A stretch of DNA of 64,000 bases from contig NZ_KI912153.1 in the NCBI RefSeq assembly GCF_000517105.1, positions 1 through 64,000 of the forward strand, given 5' to 3'. The position numbers and the translations under genes were made by a program. Origin of the DNA: Fischerella sp. PCC 9605 (GTDB lineage: Bacteria > Cyanobacteriota > Cyanobacteriia > Cyanobacteriales > Nostocaceae). Position 1 is the first letter of the stretch, and every line of letters begins with the position of its first letter. Shown piece by piece: positions 34,421 through 44,020 of the stretch. Under the pieces are notes generated by a model. It ran no database searches. It worked only from the letters and a program-made list of their open reading frames with translations, and had not been told where the DNA came from.

Positions 34421-34896
34421 ATTTGTATACATTAGTCACTTTTTTCAGATTGACAGATTGATGTTTGTAGCCAACATACATCTGTTTTATACAGTAGTTT
34501 TAATGTTTTGGTTGTTTCATTACCTTTTTTTATATCTATTTAAAGTAACTCAAGGTCTTTCTAATTAAAAATAGCGATCGCATTATTGGGAAGGTGATTT
34601 TGTAAGCCTTCAACTCAAACATTTTTGGTTTGTGAAAATTAGATGCGTTTGCCCTGGGAATAGAGCTGTTGCAACGACGATTTATCCTGGCTAGTTAGGT
34701 AGTGAATATACGATTTTTGTTCCTGCTTTGAATCCATCATCGCAGTTGTATGGAGAGCAAACCTAACAAATTGATTATTTTGCAATCCCATATTGCGATC
34801 GCATTTATAGCTAGCTTGGTACATCCTCTGTTGATGCCTCACCCCAACCAGGATCACCAAAAGTTGGGAAGAACCCAAACAGCGTGAAACCCGACA
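34421..34896. other. Gap holding an unassigned frame and the GC boundary
   Basis: The 476 bases after the transposase are AT-rich up to about 34825 and then turn GC-rich. A minus-strand frame ending at 34639 (about 50 plausible residues, ending SQGKRI) is closed by the 18-base repeat and is not recognised as a gene. HIP1-like octamers are present. No RNA gene is seen. Confidence 0.4.
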
Positions 34897-35538
34897 TCAC
34901 GGGACCTCCCCAATTACGCAGACAACGGGGGGCTTGAGCGCGAGCGTTTCCGACCGAACACCCGTGAAGCCCGCTGCCGTCAGACAGGCCGCGATCTCGC
35001 GGCCCGCAGCCACCGTTGTTTCCGTCGTCGCGCCGGGGCATCGTGGCTGGGAGACAATAGCGATCCGTCCTCCGGGCCGCATGAGGCTATGAAGCTCTTT
35101 CAGCCGCTCGCCTGGATCGTGCCACATGCCCATGTTGTTCACGGCCAAGACCTTGTCAAACGTCTCCTCAAACGCCGGAAGGTGCTCGGCCGAACCGCAA
35201 CGCAGAACCACGCGGCCCGCGCGTACGGCGTCCGCGTTGCGCCTGGTCGCTTGCCGGACCATGACTTCCGAGTGATCGACGCCACACACAAGGCCGTGCG
35301 TCGCCCGGCGGCTCAGCTCCCGAATCGCGATCCCCGGCCCGAAGCCGATCTCAAGGACGCGGTCGGTTGGCTCCACCCCGAGCAGTCCGACTGCCCACAC
35401 GTTACGCTTACGGTTCGACGACCGCAGTGCCATCTCCCACCCGACGAGCCAGCCTGCAAACCCACGGGGTCGCATAAACTGAGACCGGATCGCCATTACC
35501 AGTGTCTGTTTCATGTCCATCACCTCAGTCAACTCCAT
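34897..35538 (-). CDS. SAM-dependent methyltransferase (GC-rich island)
   Basis: 213 residues. Motif I reads VLEIGFGPGIAI, followed by CGVDHSEVMVRQA and LRCGSAEHLPAF, then VNNMGMWHDP and LRPGGRIAI, the standard class I methyltransferase order. The substrate is unknown. The DNA is strikingly GC-rich compared with the AT-rich genes on both sides and codon choice (GCG, CGC, GTC) is unlike them, a sign of recent transfer. It lies 25 bases after a membrane protein gene of the same composition, so both probably arrived together. Confidence 0.82.
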   Translation of the reverse strand: MELTEVMDMKQTLVMAIRSQFMRPRGFAGWLVGWEMALRSSNRKRNVWAVGLLGVEPTDRVLEIGFGPGIAIRELSRRATHGLVCGVDHSEVMVRQATRRNADAVRAGRVVLRCGSAEHLPAFEETFDKVLAVNNMGMWHDPGERLKELHSLMRPGGRIAIVSQPRCPGATTETTVAAGREIAACLTAAGFTGVRSETLALKPPVVCVIGEVP

Positions 35539-35563
35539 TTTGAAAGCCTTTCGCCCTTGGAGC

Positions 35564-36265
35564 CTAGCGGCGTGTGCGGCCGATGCCGCGGCGCATCAGG
35601 TAGAGTGCGATTGGAACGAGGGGAATTGGGAGGAAATAGCTAAGTGCGAGCGCTAGCGCGGGCTGTTCGCTCCATCCCGCACCTATCGCCGAAAAGACAA
35701 AGGCGGTGGGCACGCTGCCCAGCATCAGAGCGACGAAGACTTCGCGGACGCGCATTCCTCCTAAGCCCGACACGAGAACGACGGCTTCCGGAATACTGTA
35801 CGGAAGGCTGCTCGTGAGAACGATTGCCCACATCCCCCCATGCTCGAAGAGGCTCTCTACCTTCTTGAGGGATCGGTCGCCGACTAACCGCACCACTAGC
35901 CGACGACCATACCTGCGGGCGACGGCGTAACCGAGAAGTCCACCAGTGACCAAGCCGATGCTACCGATTATGCCGCCGCCAATCACACCATAGATGATGC
36001 CGAGCGCAGCGATTACTGCCGTCTGCGGAACTGGCAAGACCAGGTCGGCCCATAGGGCCGCGATGCCAGGTGCCCATGCCCACATGTGGTACTGACGCAG
36101 ATCCAGGACTACACCGTTGACTTCCTCGACTGTCGGCATCCGCGCCGTGCATGAGACGAGGCACAGGGCAAGGAGTGTCCAGAGAAGGAGGCACGGCCAC
36201 CTAGCCCTCCGTGTCTGAGCACATCCCGAGTAGACATGATTTAGCTCTTTTGCAATTGTTGTCAT
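35564..36265 (-). CDS. DedA/VTT-domain membrane protein (GC-rich island)
   Basis: 233 residues. After an N-terminal hydrophobic segment ending in LVSC, the core has several membrane spans and the VTT-type sequence GIIYGVIGGGIIGSIGLVTGGLLGYAVARRYG, shortened here to its landmarks GGIIG and GYAVARRYG, followed by ESLFEHGGMWAIVLTSSLPY and PEAVVLVSGLGG. This matches SNARE-associated/DedA-like proteins, now regarded as lipid scramblase or transport relatives. Its exact role is unknown. Base composition is the same as in the following methyltransferase gene and foreign to the window. Confidence 0.75.
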   Translation of the reverse strand: MTTIAKELNHVYSGCAQTRRARWPCLLLWTLLALCLVSCTARMPTVEEVNGVVLDLRQYHMWAWAPGIAALWADLVLPVPQTAVIAALGIIYGVIGGGIIGSIGLVTGGLLGYAVARRYGRRLVVRLVGDRSLKKVESLFEHGGMWAIVLTSSLPYSIPEAVVLVSGLGGMRVREVFVALMLGSVPTAFVFSAIGAGWSEQPALALALSYFLPIPLVPIALYLMRRGIGRTRR

Positions 36266-36406
36266 ATTGCCTCTTGCTCTACGAGTGGGTGAAAATTTGG
36301 CAGCGTTTTAGTGGATGACCCCGAACAAAGTGGTTGTACACGATCGCAGGTATATGCGTACGAGTCAGATGACCATACAAACATCGTTGAGGAGGCCTTT
36401 CCAAGT

Positions 36407-36502
36407 AATAAAATGCCCAGCCGTCGCTTTCGCCCTGTGGGCGAAAGCGCCTAAATCCTTGGGATTAGCAAAAATATATTTAATACGGCTGGGCATTTTA
36501 TT
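36407..36502. repeat. 96-base palindromic element with two perfect stems
   Basis: An 18-base outer arm (36407-36424, starting AATAAAATGCCC) is repeated exactly in reverse complement at 36485-36502. Immediately inside the left arm sits a second perfect 11-base hairpin (36425-36435 with 36439-36449, loop TGT). The layout fits a small MITE-like element or a structured RNA. It lies between the GC-rich island and the TetR gene. Confidence 0.7.
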
Positions 36503-36728
36503 TTTTGGATATCCCTGACTGCTCCAGCTTCATAGCGATCCAAACATCCCGGAGCGACAAACCTCGATGCGATCGCCCTAGTGCCACTGCTGAACTTCAG
36601 CTTGAAAGGCTTAGTAGATCTCCAATGCACCCGCGTTACAGCAACAGCCTTCTGGGTCATTCGCAGAACGCTGTTTCGTACAAAGAAAAACGCGATACCG
36701 AGATGAATCTATAACGCCTCCCTAAATA

Positions 36729-36766
36729 TGAGTAACTACTTGTATGATATGAGTGATTACTCGTAT
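36729..36766 (+). promoter_or_regulatory. Tandem operator-like sites before the TetR gene
   Basis: Two 18-base sites, 36729-36746 and 36749-36766, match at 15 positions and each has the near-palindromic form TGAGT-N4-ACTYG. They end 31 bases before the TetR start. Repeated short palindromes here suit autoregulation by the TetR protein; binding is inferred. Confidence 0.5.
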
Positions 36767-36797
36767 CTAGCAACTCGCATTTGACGGAGGGATTTCG

Positions 36798-37418
36798 ATG
36801 CCACGCAAACGCTCCATAATTCCCCGTAAACTCCCGCAGCAAGACCGCTCTCGCATGACCGTTGAAGCGATTTTGGAAGCAACAACTCACATTTTGACGG
36901 AGGAAGGTTACGACAAAGCCAACACAAATCGAATTGCAGAACGAGCAGGAATTAGCATTGGCTCGTTATACCAGTACTTTCCGAACAAGGAATCTTTGAT
37001 GGCTGCCTTGATGGAACAACATTCCAATGAAATCGCTGCATTAGTAGAATCAAAATTGCAGAATTTATTCGATGTACCCCCAGAGGTTGCCATCCCTGAA
37101 CTTATAAGAGCGGTCATTGCTGCTCACACGATCAATCCGTGTCTACATCAAGTGTTAAATGAGGAGATCCCGAGATCGGAACGCCCACAACACATGCAGA
37201 AGGCGGATGAACGCATCACAGAATTGCTACGGGCATACCTTACACGGTGGCGAGATCGTATTTACCCTAAAAATCTTGATATGACCGTCTTCATCTTGAG
37301 CCGCACGGTTGAATCGTTATGTCATTCAGCCGTAATTGAACATCCAAGTTTTGTGAGTAACAGCCAGTTTGAGCAAGAGGTTTCTAATCTTCTCCTGCTC
37401 TACTTAACAGGTGCTTGA
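36798..37418 (+). CDS. TetR/AcrR family transcriptional regulator
   Basis: 206 residues. The N-terminal helix-turn-helix is clear: AILEATTHILTEEGYDKANTNRIAERAGISIGSLYQYFPNK in pieces (ILTEEGYDKANTNRIAERAG, SIGSLYQYFPNKESL). The C-terminal domain is helical and would bind an unknown ligand. GGAGG lies 11 bases before the ATG, and paired operator-like sites lie just upstream. No target gene is adjacent: the next plus-strand gene is far away and the GC-rich island points the other way, so it may control itself or the divergent genes. Confidence 0.9.
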   Translation: MPRKRSIIPRKLPQQDRSRMTVEAILEATTHILTEEGYDKANTNRIAERAGISIGSLYQYFPNKESLMAALMEQHSNEIAALVESKLQNLFDVPPEVAIPELIRAVIAAHTINPCLHQVLNEEIPRSERPQHMQKADERITELLRAYLTRWRDRIYPKNLDMTVFILSRTVESLCHSAVIEHPSFVSNSQFEQEVSNLLLLYLTGA

Positions 37419-38069
37419 TACAATCTTGGATTCTGATTCCTATCCAGAGTTTTCAAACTGCTATCACCACCTAGAACGCGGGCAGCCTAACGACCCTGTT
37501 CAGCGGCTGCCAGTATCTTTCACGATGCACCAAGAGCTTTTGTCAGTCCGCTGCAACAGAATGGTTAGACCTACTCTAACCTTGTTCTGTACTCTCAACG
37601 GAGAGAGGGCGATCGCACGACCTGCGCTCCAAATCTTTTACAACAGCTTTAAGCTGACGGGTGTAGTCACCACCTATATAAAAAATAGATTAATCAATTC
37701 ATGACTACCACCACTAATTGACTACAACCGATGGTGACTACGGCTTATACTACACCCATAGTATATGTAGCGGTAGCCACCAAACCAAGCAGGGGAGGGG
37801 TGGGAGGAATAGGGAGTGTGGGGAGCTTCCCACACTTGTGTTCTCCCCTCTCTCCCCACACTCCCTGCACCCTGCCCCAGAGCCTCTTCCTTGGCTACCA
37901 AAATCCACCCTGAATTTTAAAGCCCGTCGCATTATCAGCAGCGATCGCCCACGAGAGATCATGCTGCTATCTCAAAACACTCTCTTTGCCAAACAATAGT
38001 CTCAAGCCCACAGACAAGTTCCACAACTGCTTTGAAGAATTTCGAGTTTGGCCTGTCTTCTAGTGTTTT
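37419..38069. other. Gap with a low-complexity inverted repeat
   Basis: 650 bases with no supported gene. It contains a purine-rich then pyrimidine-rich block with a 14-base perfect inverted repeat (AGGGAGTGTGGGGA at 37811-37824 and its complement at 37853-37866), a type of spacer repeat frequent in Nostoc-like genomes. Short open frames across it are composition effects. Confidence 0.5.
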
Positions 38070-38739
38070 AACTCACATCTTGCACCTGGAAATATGAATG
38101 TCAAAACCACAACTACGTGCAAGGGGAGCAAGGCGTTCAATCTTAAGTATTCTCAAAAGATTTGAACTTTCCCCGTTTTTCTAAAGTTGTCAGGTCAATA
38201 ATTACTTGTAAAAATGGTCTACATCCAATACCTGACGACGGTAACATCTTTAAAATTGTCTGTAGCGTCTGGCGGCGAACAAGGCGAATCATTTCTCTTG
38301 TTGACCAAGGATTGACATTTAAAAATCGGCTAATTGCACTTGGAGATTTTGTTTGACTGTGTTCGGGTAACGGCTGTCCTTGTGCCTCTAAGAATAACGC
38401 CAGCATAGCTTCTAAGTTATCTTTTTGGTACTGCGTCGGCATCAGTTCTTTGAGGGTGTAAACTAAATTTTGGGCGTGGGCAAGCATTGATAAGTGCTTT
38501 GTTTGATTCGATATTTCACGCCTTTTCTCTCATGTTTTAAGCTTAAAAAGCAAACATATCCATGTCTTGGGCGAAAAAGTAACCGCCGACGTGGGAATTT
38601 TGCTATCTCTGTAATATTACACTAGATATGTTTTAATTGTAACTAAATATACTTAACCTTTTCTATTTGACTATTGTTATAGTTTTGTACTGTTTATTGG
38701 CTTTTTACGGGTATCTACGTTTGGTGCAAGATGTGAGTT
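38070..38739. mobile_element. Deleted insertion sequence with intact terminal repeats
   Basis: A 17-base perfect inverted repeat (AACTCACATCTTGCACC at 38070-38086, complement at 38723-38739) brackets 670 bases that contain only the N-terminal part of a transposase gene on the minus strand. The element looks like an internally deleted IS that could still be moved by a related transposase. No clear target duplication was seen. Confidence 0.65.
38143..38487 (-). pseudogene. Transposase N-terminal fragment
   Basis: 114 residues beginning LAHAQNLVYTLKELMPTQYQ and containing LFLEAQGQPLPEHSQTKSPS and PFLQVIIDLTTLEKRGKF, a sequence familiar from cyanobacterial DDE-type (IS4/IS701-like) transposases, where DLTTLEK lies around the first catalytic Asp. 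The rest of the enzyme is lost. It lies inside the 17-base inverted repeats. Confidence 0.75.
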
Positions 38740-38761
38740 GAGAATGCTGCAAGATGTCAGT

Positions 38762-40938
38762 TTAAATGACTTTGAAAATATCGACACTTGCTTGCAATTG
38801 TTGGGAAATTTCAACTGTTTTTTGGAGAGATTCTGAAAGTTTGCAAGATGAATGGTTGACCACTTCAGAAACTTTAGCAATTTCGTTGATTAGATCGGTA
38901 ACATCTTTATAGGTTTGCATTTGAGATCCTGTCGCAGCAGAAATTGACTGCACTAATTCATCAATTTGACAACAGAAATCGAAAATATTACTTAAATTCT
39001 GCTTAGTATCTTGAACCAGACGAGTTTCTTCAACCACCTGTGCGGTACCTAATTCCATAGGCTTAACTACCTCGCTGGTTTCAAGTTGGATATTGGCAAG
39101 AACTCCTTCAATTTCTTGAGTCGCTGCGGCACTCTGAGATGCTAGTGCGGCTACTTCTTTGGCAACCACGGCAAAACCTTGACCACCTTCATCCGCACGG
39201 GCGGCTTCTATTTCAGCGTTGATAGCTAATAAGTTAGTTTGCATGGCAATCTGGTTAAGCAATGCCACTACACGCGATATTTGTTGTGAAGATTCCCCAA
39301 GATGCTTGACCTTTTTAGTAGTATCCTCAATCGTTTCTCGCAAACTCATGTTATTTTCTACTGTGAGATCCATTGCCGCGCCTCCATCAGAGGCAGTGAG
39401 AGAGGCAGCGCGGGCAACTGTTGCGGCTTGGTTAGCACTTTTCACCACAATTTGAATCGAAACCTTCATTTGATTAAGGAAATCTAAGGTTTTGTTGATT
39501 TGGTCTTTTTGTTTGAGAGCTTCAGTTGCAAGTTGATTGGGGGCTTCAAAATTTTCGGCGATCGCGGCATCTACCTGGATAGCGGCTTCTTTAACTTGGG
39601 TGACAATCCTTCGCCAACTTTCCAAGATAGAGTTAAAAAAGTCAGCGACAGTACCAATTTCCCCATTAGTAACTTCAGCACGCACTGTCAAGTCTCCTCT
39701 GGACGCTCCTTCAATATCCTCTTGCAGTCGCAGCAGTTGCAATTGCAGTCGTTCTTTTTGTTGACGTTGCTGTTGAGAAACGATTTCTGCTGCTTTGCGC
39801 CCTTTTTCAGTTTGCTCTAGAAGATTGGCTCGCTCTAAAGCCAGGCCGACAGTTCTGGCGAATTGCTCACACAAATTGATTTCCGACTGCTGCCACAAAC
39901 GAGGTTGGGAACACTGATGGACAATCAACAAGCCCAGCAGTTGATCACCCAGCAGAATCGGTGCTATCAAATAGGCTTTGACTGCGAATAGTTCAAGTTG
40001 TTCGATGTAACAGGCCGACAGACCAGCTTGGTAAATGTTGTTAATTGCCGTGACATGACCTTGCCGATACTTTTCCACATACTTTTGCAAACAGGAGTCA
40101 TGGATTTCTGCCCCGAGAACGCGAGGATAACCAGCAATTATTGATTCAGTAATTACGTTTCCAAGCCAATCATTGTCGAATTTATAGATGATTACTCGCT
40201 CTGTCTTCAAGGCTTTTTGGATATCGTGAACCGCCAAATTGTAGATATCTTCAGAATTAAGAATTCCAGACAATTGGATAGCAAAATTCTTCAGTGCCTG
40301 TGTTGCCTCTAGTAAACTTACGCGTTCTAAGGTCAATAACTTTAATTGCTCGGCTTCGTCTGTTTGTTTTTGTAGTAGATCTTGCAGTTGGTCTGCCATG
40401 TGGTTAATATTTGAACCCAAGACAGCGAGTTCGTCTTCGCCTTCTATAGCGATTCGGGTATTAAGATTGCCTTGACCCAATTCGTTCACTGCTGTAGTAG
40501 CAGCCAGAATTACCTGCGTTAGGCGGTTAGCAAGAATTGCTACAATCCCACCTACCAGCAATGCTGTTACGACCGTCCCCATCTGTAATAACAGCAATAA
40601 TCGTCTCTGCCTCGCCAATACAATTTTTGTATGCGATAATTAGCTTTATCTTGGTTAGTGTTAATAGTTTCTTGTGCAACTAATTGGTTCATCAAGTAAT
40701 GGGTGAGACTCCCAATTCCCAATACTGGCAAGGTGCTAACAGTAAAAGCAAACACAAGCACTTTGGTGCGTAAGCTTAACCGCCTTACCCATGAAATTAC
40801 ACCACTGATGCGGGGATTTTGAAAGTCTCTTTTACGTTGTATCAGAGCTTTCGTTTCAGACGAAACTACAAATTTCCCGTTTTGAAAATCAGCATTTTTG
40901 GCTGAACTATTTTTCCCTACATCAATTTTCTTAACCAT
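38762..40938 (-). pseudogene. Methyl-accepting chemotaxis-type receptor, one-base frameshift
   Basis: Two overlapping frames make one gene. The first (40938 to about 40625) has a cytoplasmic stretch and a membrane segment (VLVFAFTVSTLPVLGIGSL). The second (to 38762) has a membrane span, a HAMP domain ([20 protein letters not shown]), a GAF-like domain (about 60 to 270 of that frame), a second HAMP-like part and the signalling tip, [20 protein letters not shown], with [11 protein letters not shown]. Adding one A to the run of five at 40624-40628 (T on the plus strand) restores [11 protein letters not shown] across the break. This is the layout of cyanobacterial phototaxis/chemotaxis receptors of the PixJ type. 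It may be a recent mutation, a slippery phase-variable site or an assembly error. Confidence 0.82.
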
Positions 40939-41048
40939 TCGTTTCTAATCATGAGTTTGCAGACACAAATCAAAACTTTGACTGCAAAAGCCTTCAACTA
41001 CTAAATCCAATGCATTTGGAGGCTGGCAGTTAAGCATGGTTAATACTT

Positions 41049-42207
41049 TCAGCGCAAAAGGGGGACAAACCCTGAGCGTTCGATGAACTGCTGACCTTCC
41101 TTAGACAGCAACATATTGGTATAGGCAACTCCAGCCTGTTCGTCGATTTTGCCATCCCGGCGAATAGCAATAAACAAGCGCCGGCTTATGGGGTAAGTAC
41201 CGTCCTGGATTGCTACAGTGTTGATTTGTTTTCCATTATCTATAAAGGGTTGCACATACTTCTGAGAATTGCCTTTAGCTAGAGCGATAATGCGAATGGA
41301 TTTTTAACCCAAAATTGGCCCACTTCCTCCAAAGGAAATTCCACCAGGAGTTGAAGAAACCTTACGAACGCATTCAGTATAATCACGAATATACTGTACA
41401 TTCGGACTGACTTTATCAACTTCTGGACCGAGAAGCACATGCAATAAAGTGGCAACCTTAGGTCTTGCGAAAGGTACAATCGGTAAATCTGATCCTCCTA
41501 CCTGTTTCCAATTTGTGATTTTACCCTTGTAAATGTCTTGGAGTTGAATCACTGAGAGTCCAGGGACATACACATCTGGATGAGTAAAGACGACAATTGC
41601 ATCGATAGCCACTGGTACCTGCTCCAAGCTAAAGCCACGCTCTTTAGCTTTGCTGTATTCAGTATCTGTAAGAGGTAAAGCAATCTGAGCAAAGCTTAAT
41701 TCACCGTTGAGCAGCATAGTCAGACTCTTACTGTTACCAGGTTTACCGAATCTAGGTTCAGTGTAGACTAAGCGAAAATGTGGGTGAGTTCGGGTCATAG
41801 CCTCATGTGTACCGCTAGCAGTTATGGATGCAAAGAGGACAGCCCCACCATAGTTAAATATTCCTGTAGGCACATTAGGAATTTCCTTAAAGGAATTGTA
41901 GAGTCGGATGTCGGAAGAACTGTTGCCTAAGGAACTGTTTAAACTGTTGGAGGTTGTTAGAGATTTAACTTGCTGCCAAAAAAAATAGCCTCCTACGCTA
42001 AAAGGCAGCAATATCAGGGCTAGCTAGACCAAGCCAACCGACCAATGGTGGCAATTTCGATTTATTAGCTCTGTCGTTAGTGGGTATAGAGGCAATCACA
42101 AGAAACTTGTTACATTTCTGGCAGTGTGTAGCATCAAGAGGATTTGCATGGCTGCACCGACTACAGATCAAGTTTCCTTTAGTATTAGATTTGTTAGTAT
42201 TCATCAC
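41049..42207 (-). pseudogene. PstS-like substrate-binding protein with zinc ribbon, broken
   Basis: The N-terminus is a zinc ribbon (CSRCSHANPLDATHCQKC) followed by a membrane span. Near 42019-42027 a four-base TAGC duplication shifts the frame; the second frame continues LPFSVGGYFFWQQ and then the phosphate-binding-like domain (NVPTGIFNYGGA, LQDIYKGKITNWKQVGG, RDYTECVRKVSSTPGGISFGG). An in-frame TAA at 41304-41306 interrupts it again, after which the same frame reads KSIRIIALAKGNSQKYVQP to the end, RSGFVPLLR. The family binds phosphate or similar anions; zinc-ribbon-tethered forms are known in cyanobacteria. Two separate lesions make it a pseudogene. Confidence 0.82.
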
Positions 42208-42928
42208 AACTTATGTAATTTATATGACCAGTACAGCAGAAATAGCATTGCTGCGCTGATACAAAAGAGGACATTGAGCAGATGCATCTCCACACTAATC
42301 TTTTGTAGCCAGATAACCTTAATTGCTAGAATTAAGGCTTTTTCTAAGCCATAAATGCGCTCTATAAAATTAGGCAAATTCCAGCTAATTTACTCAATTC
42401 ACCATGTAAGCGCACGATCAAGTTGGTCTTGATAATTTTTTATCATTAGTATACCTGTAAAAACTCTTACGTTAAAACGATAGATAAGTATACCAAAAAT
42501 TTGGACTACTTAACCCACTTAATAAAGTAAGAATACTATTTTCTTTCCAGACGGTAAATTTAAGAACTTTCGCGATTGAGTCATTGATAAGAAATATAAA
42601 AGTAATGTTAGAAGTAAATTTATGTAAATATTTAACTATGTCTGCTATATGGTATATGTAGATCAATAATTCTTGAATTGCCAAGCAACTCTTATTACAC
42701 TTAACAAATTCTAAGTAATAAACAATTTAAAATTATTGAATATTCTGTTATTAATACGCTCTGTGCAAAATTTACTAATAGTTATTTAATTGACAAAACA
42801 AGCATTTATCCTTAGATTGATTTTAAATTATTTTACTATCACTATATGACCTCAGAACTGTTTAATTCGACCCCATGAACCTGGTTAATACAAGCAAGTA
42901 ATATATCTGCCACGTTACAATGACGTTC
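42208..42928. other. AT-rich gap without recognised genes
   Basis: 720 bases, very AT-rich, with many stop codons in all frames. No RNA gene, strong hairpin or known repeat was recognised. Promoters for the flanking genes may lie here but cannot be placed with confidence. Confidence 0.4.
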
Positions 42929-43195
42929 TCAAGAATATCTGTTTTGCCAAACAGTTGGGGGTAAGGACATCCTCATTTCTTCAGGTGCACAACTACGATT
43001 AATTATGATAAGCATCCTACCAAAAACTTCACAAACATCAGTTAATACTCGAATTTCCTCTGCCTTATGGATGACAAATATCCATTTAGACAGAGGGTTT
43101 TTGCTAAGTTTAGTAAGCTTATCAACAATTAGGCAAGTCTTCGGTTGCTCTACTTCAGTGGATTTCAGATAGTATGCGTCTGATGTCAACCACAA
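42929..43195 (-). CDS. Unrecognised small protein or gene remnant
   Basis: 88 codons from a TTG, with KTCLIVDKLTKLSKNPLSKW in its centre. The frame has a protein-like composition with several predicted helices, but I do not recognise a family, there is no convincing ribosome site, and no ATG is in the right place. It could be the tail of a decayed gene. It lies 15 bases from, and divergent to, the ABC transporter ATPase gene. Confidence 0.3.
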   Translation of the reverse strand: MWLTSDAYYLKSTEVEQPKTCLIVDKLTKLSKNPLSKWIFVIHKAEEIRVLTDVCEVFGRMLIIINRSCAPEEMRMSLPPTVWQNRYS

Positions 43196-43210
43196 CAGAA
43201 AGAATGAGGC

Positions 43211-44014
43211 ATGAGTTTACGCACTCCCAAGATACTCCTTGAGCATGTGGCGATCGCCTTTGGTAAACGGTTGGTGGTGCAAGATATTTCGCTGGCACTA
43301 CAGGAACATGACTTGCTCTGCATTGTTGGACCATCAGGCTGTGGCAAAACTACCCTACTTCGAGCGGTAGCAGGTTTGATACCACTGTATCGTGGTCGAA
43401 TTCTCCTTGATGGTGCTGCAATTACCCGCCCCACCTCTCGGATGGCAATGATTTTCCAACACTTTGGTCTTTTTCCTTGGAAAACTGTGCGAGCCAACAT
43501 AGAGTATGGGTTGTCAGTTCAAGGTCGGCGTGATGAGGACGGCATCGTCACGCGCCTACTTGAAATCATGGGCTTGGCTGAGTTTGCACAGTGCTACCCC
43601 TATGAACTCTCCGGCGGGATGCAACAGCGTGTTGGCATTGCACGTGCCTTAGCAGTGCAACCCGAAGTACTCCTGCTTGATGAGCCATTTAGTGCAGTTG
43701 ATGCAATTACACGCGAAATGCTCCAAGGCGAACTGATACGTCTATGGGAAGACCCACAGCGTCGCCAGGCTACAGCGATCCTAGTGACACACGATCTTGA
43801 CGAAGCAATCTTACTAGGCGATCGAATTGTGGTGCTGTGCAGTACACCAGGGCAATTATGCTTGGATCTGAACGTACCGATACCTCGTCCACGCACTCCC
43901 CAGAATCTCCGGTTTCACGCCGCATATCCACAGCTACGTCACCAAATATGGGAAGCCCTACATGGTAGTGGTAATGCGCCTTACCAAATCAAAAATCACC
44001 CCACGATTAGTTAA
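43211..44014 (+). CDS. ABC transporter ATPase, SsuB/TauB/NrtD family
   Basis: 267 residues. Walker A is GPSGCGKTTLLRAVAGL, the Q-loop lies at MAMIFQHFGLFPWKT, the signature is LSGGMQQRVGIARAL, and Walker B is VLLLDEPFSAVDA with the switch His in VTHDLDEAI. This is the family that energises uptake of nitrate, sulfonates, taurine, or pyrimidine precursors. It is followed at 6 bases by the permease gene and then by the binding protein gene, so the three form one transporter. Confidence 0.93.
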   Translation: MSLRTPKILLEHVAIAFGKRLVVQDISLALQEHDLLCIVGPSGCGKTTLLRAVAGLIPLYRGRILLDGAAITRPTSRMAMIFQHFGLFPWKTVRANIEYGLSVQGRRDEDGIVTRLLEIMGLAEFAQCYPYELSGGMQQRVGIARALAVQPEVLLLDEPFSAVDAITREMLQGELIRLWEDPQRRQATAILVTHDLDEAILLGDRIVVLCSTPGQLCLDLNVPIPRPRTPQNLRFHAAYPQLRHQIWEALHGSGNAPYQIKNHPTIS

Positions 44015-44020
44015 AGAACA

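Larger units (their letters stand above)
32258..34656. repeat. 18-base perfect inverted repeat pair enclosing 2.4 kb
   Basis: CAGGGCAAACGCATCTAA at 32258-32275 is repeated as its exact reverse complement at 34639-34656. Between them lie the broken methyltransferase and the broken ISAs1-type transposase. The CAGGG ends would suit ISAs1-type terminal repeats, but 2.4 kb is about twice the normal size of such an element and no target duplication is obvious. They may be ends of two different copies or of a composite unit. Confidence 0.5.

Noticed and set aside
34639-34878. Minus-strand frame of 79 codons before the GC-rich island
   Set aside because: Not recognised, crosses the composition boundary and ends in the 18-base repeat; kept only as a note for the gap.
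37411-37704. Frame of 97 codons overlapping the end of the TetR gene
   Set aside because: No ribosome site, no family, composition of spacer DNA.
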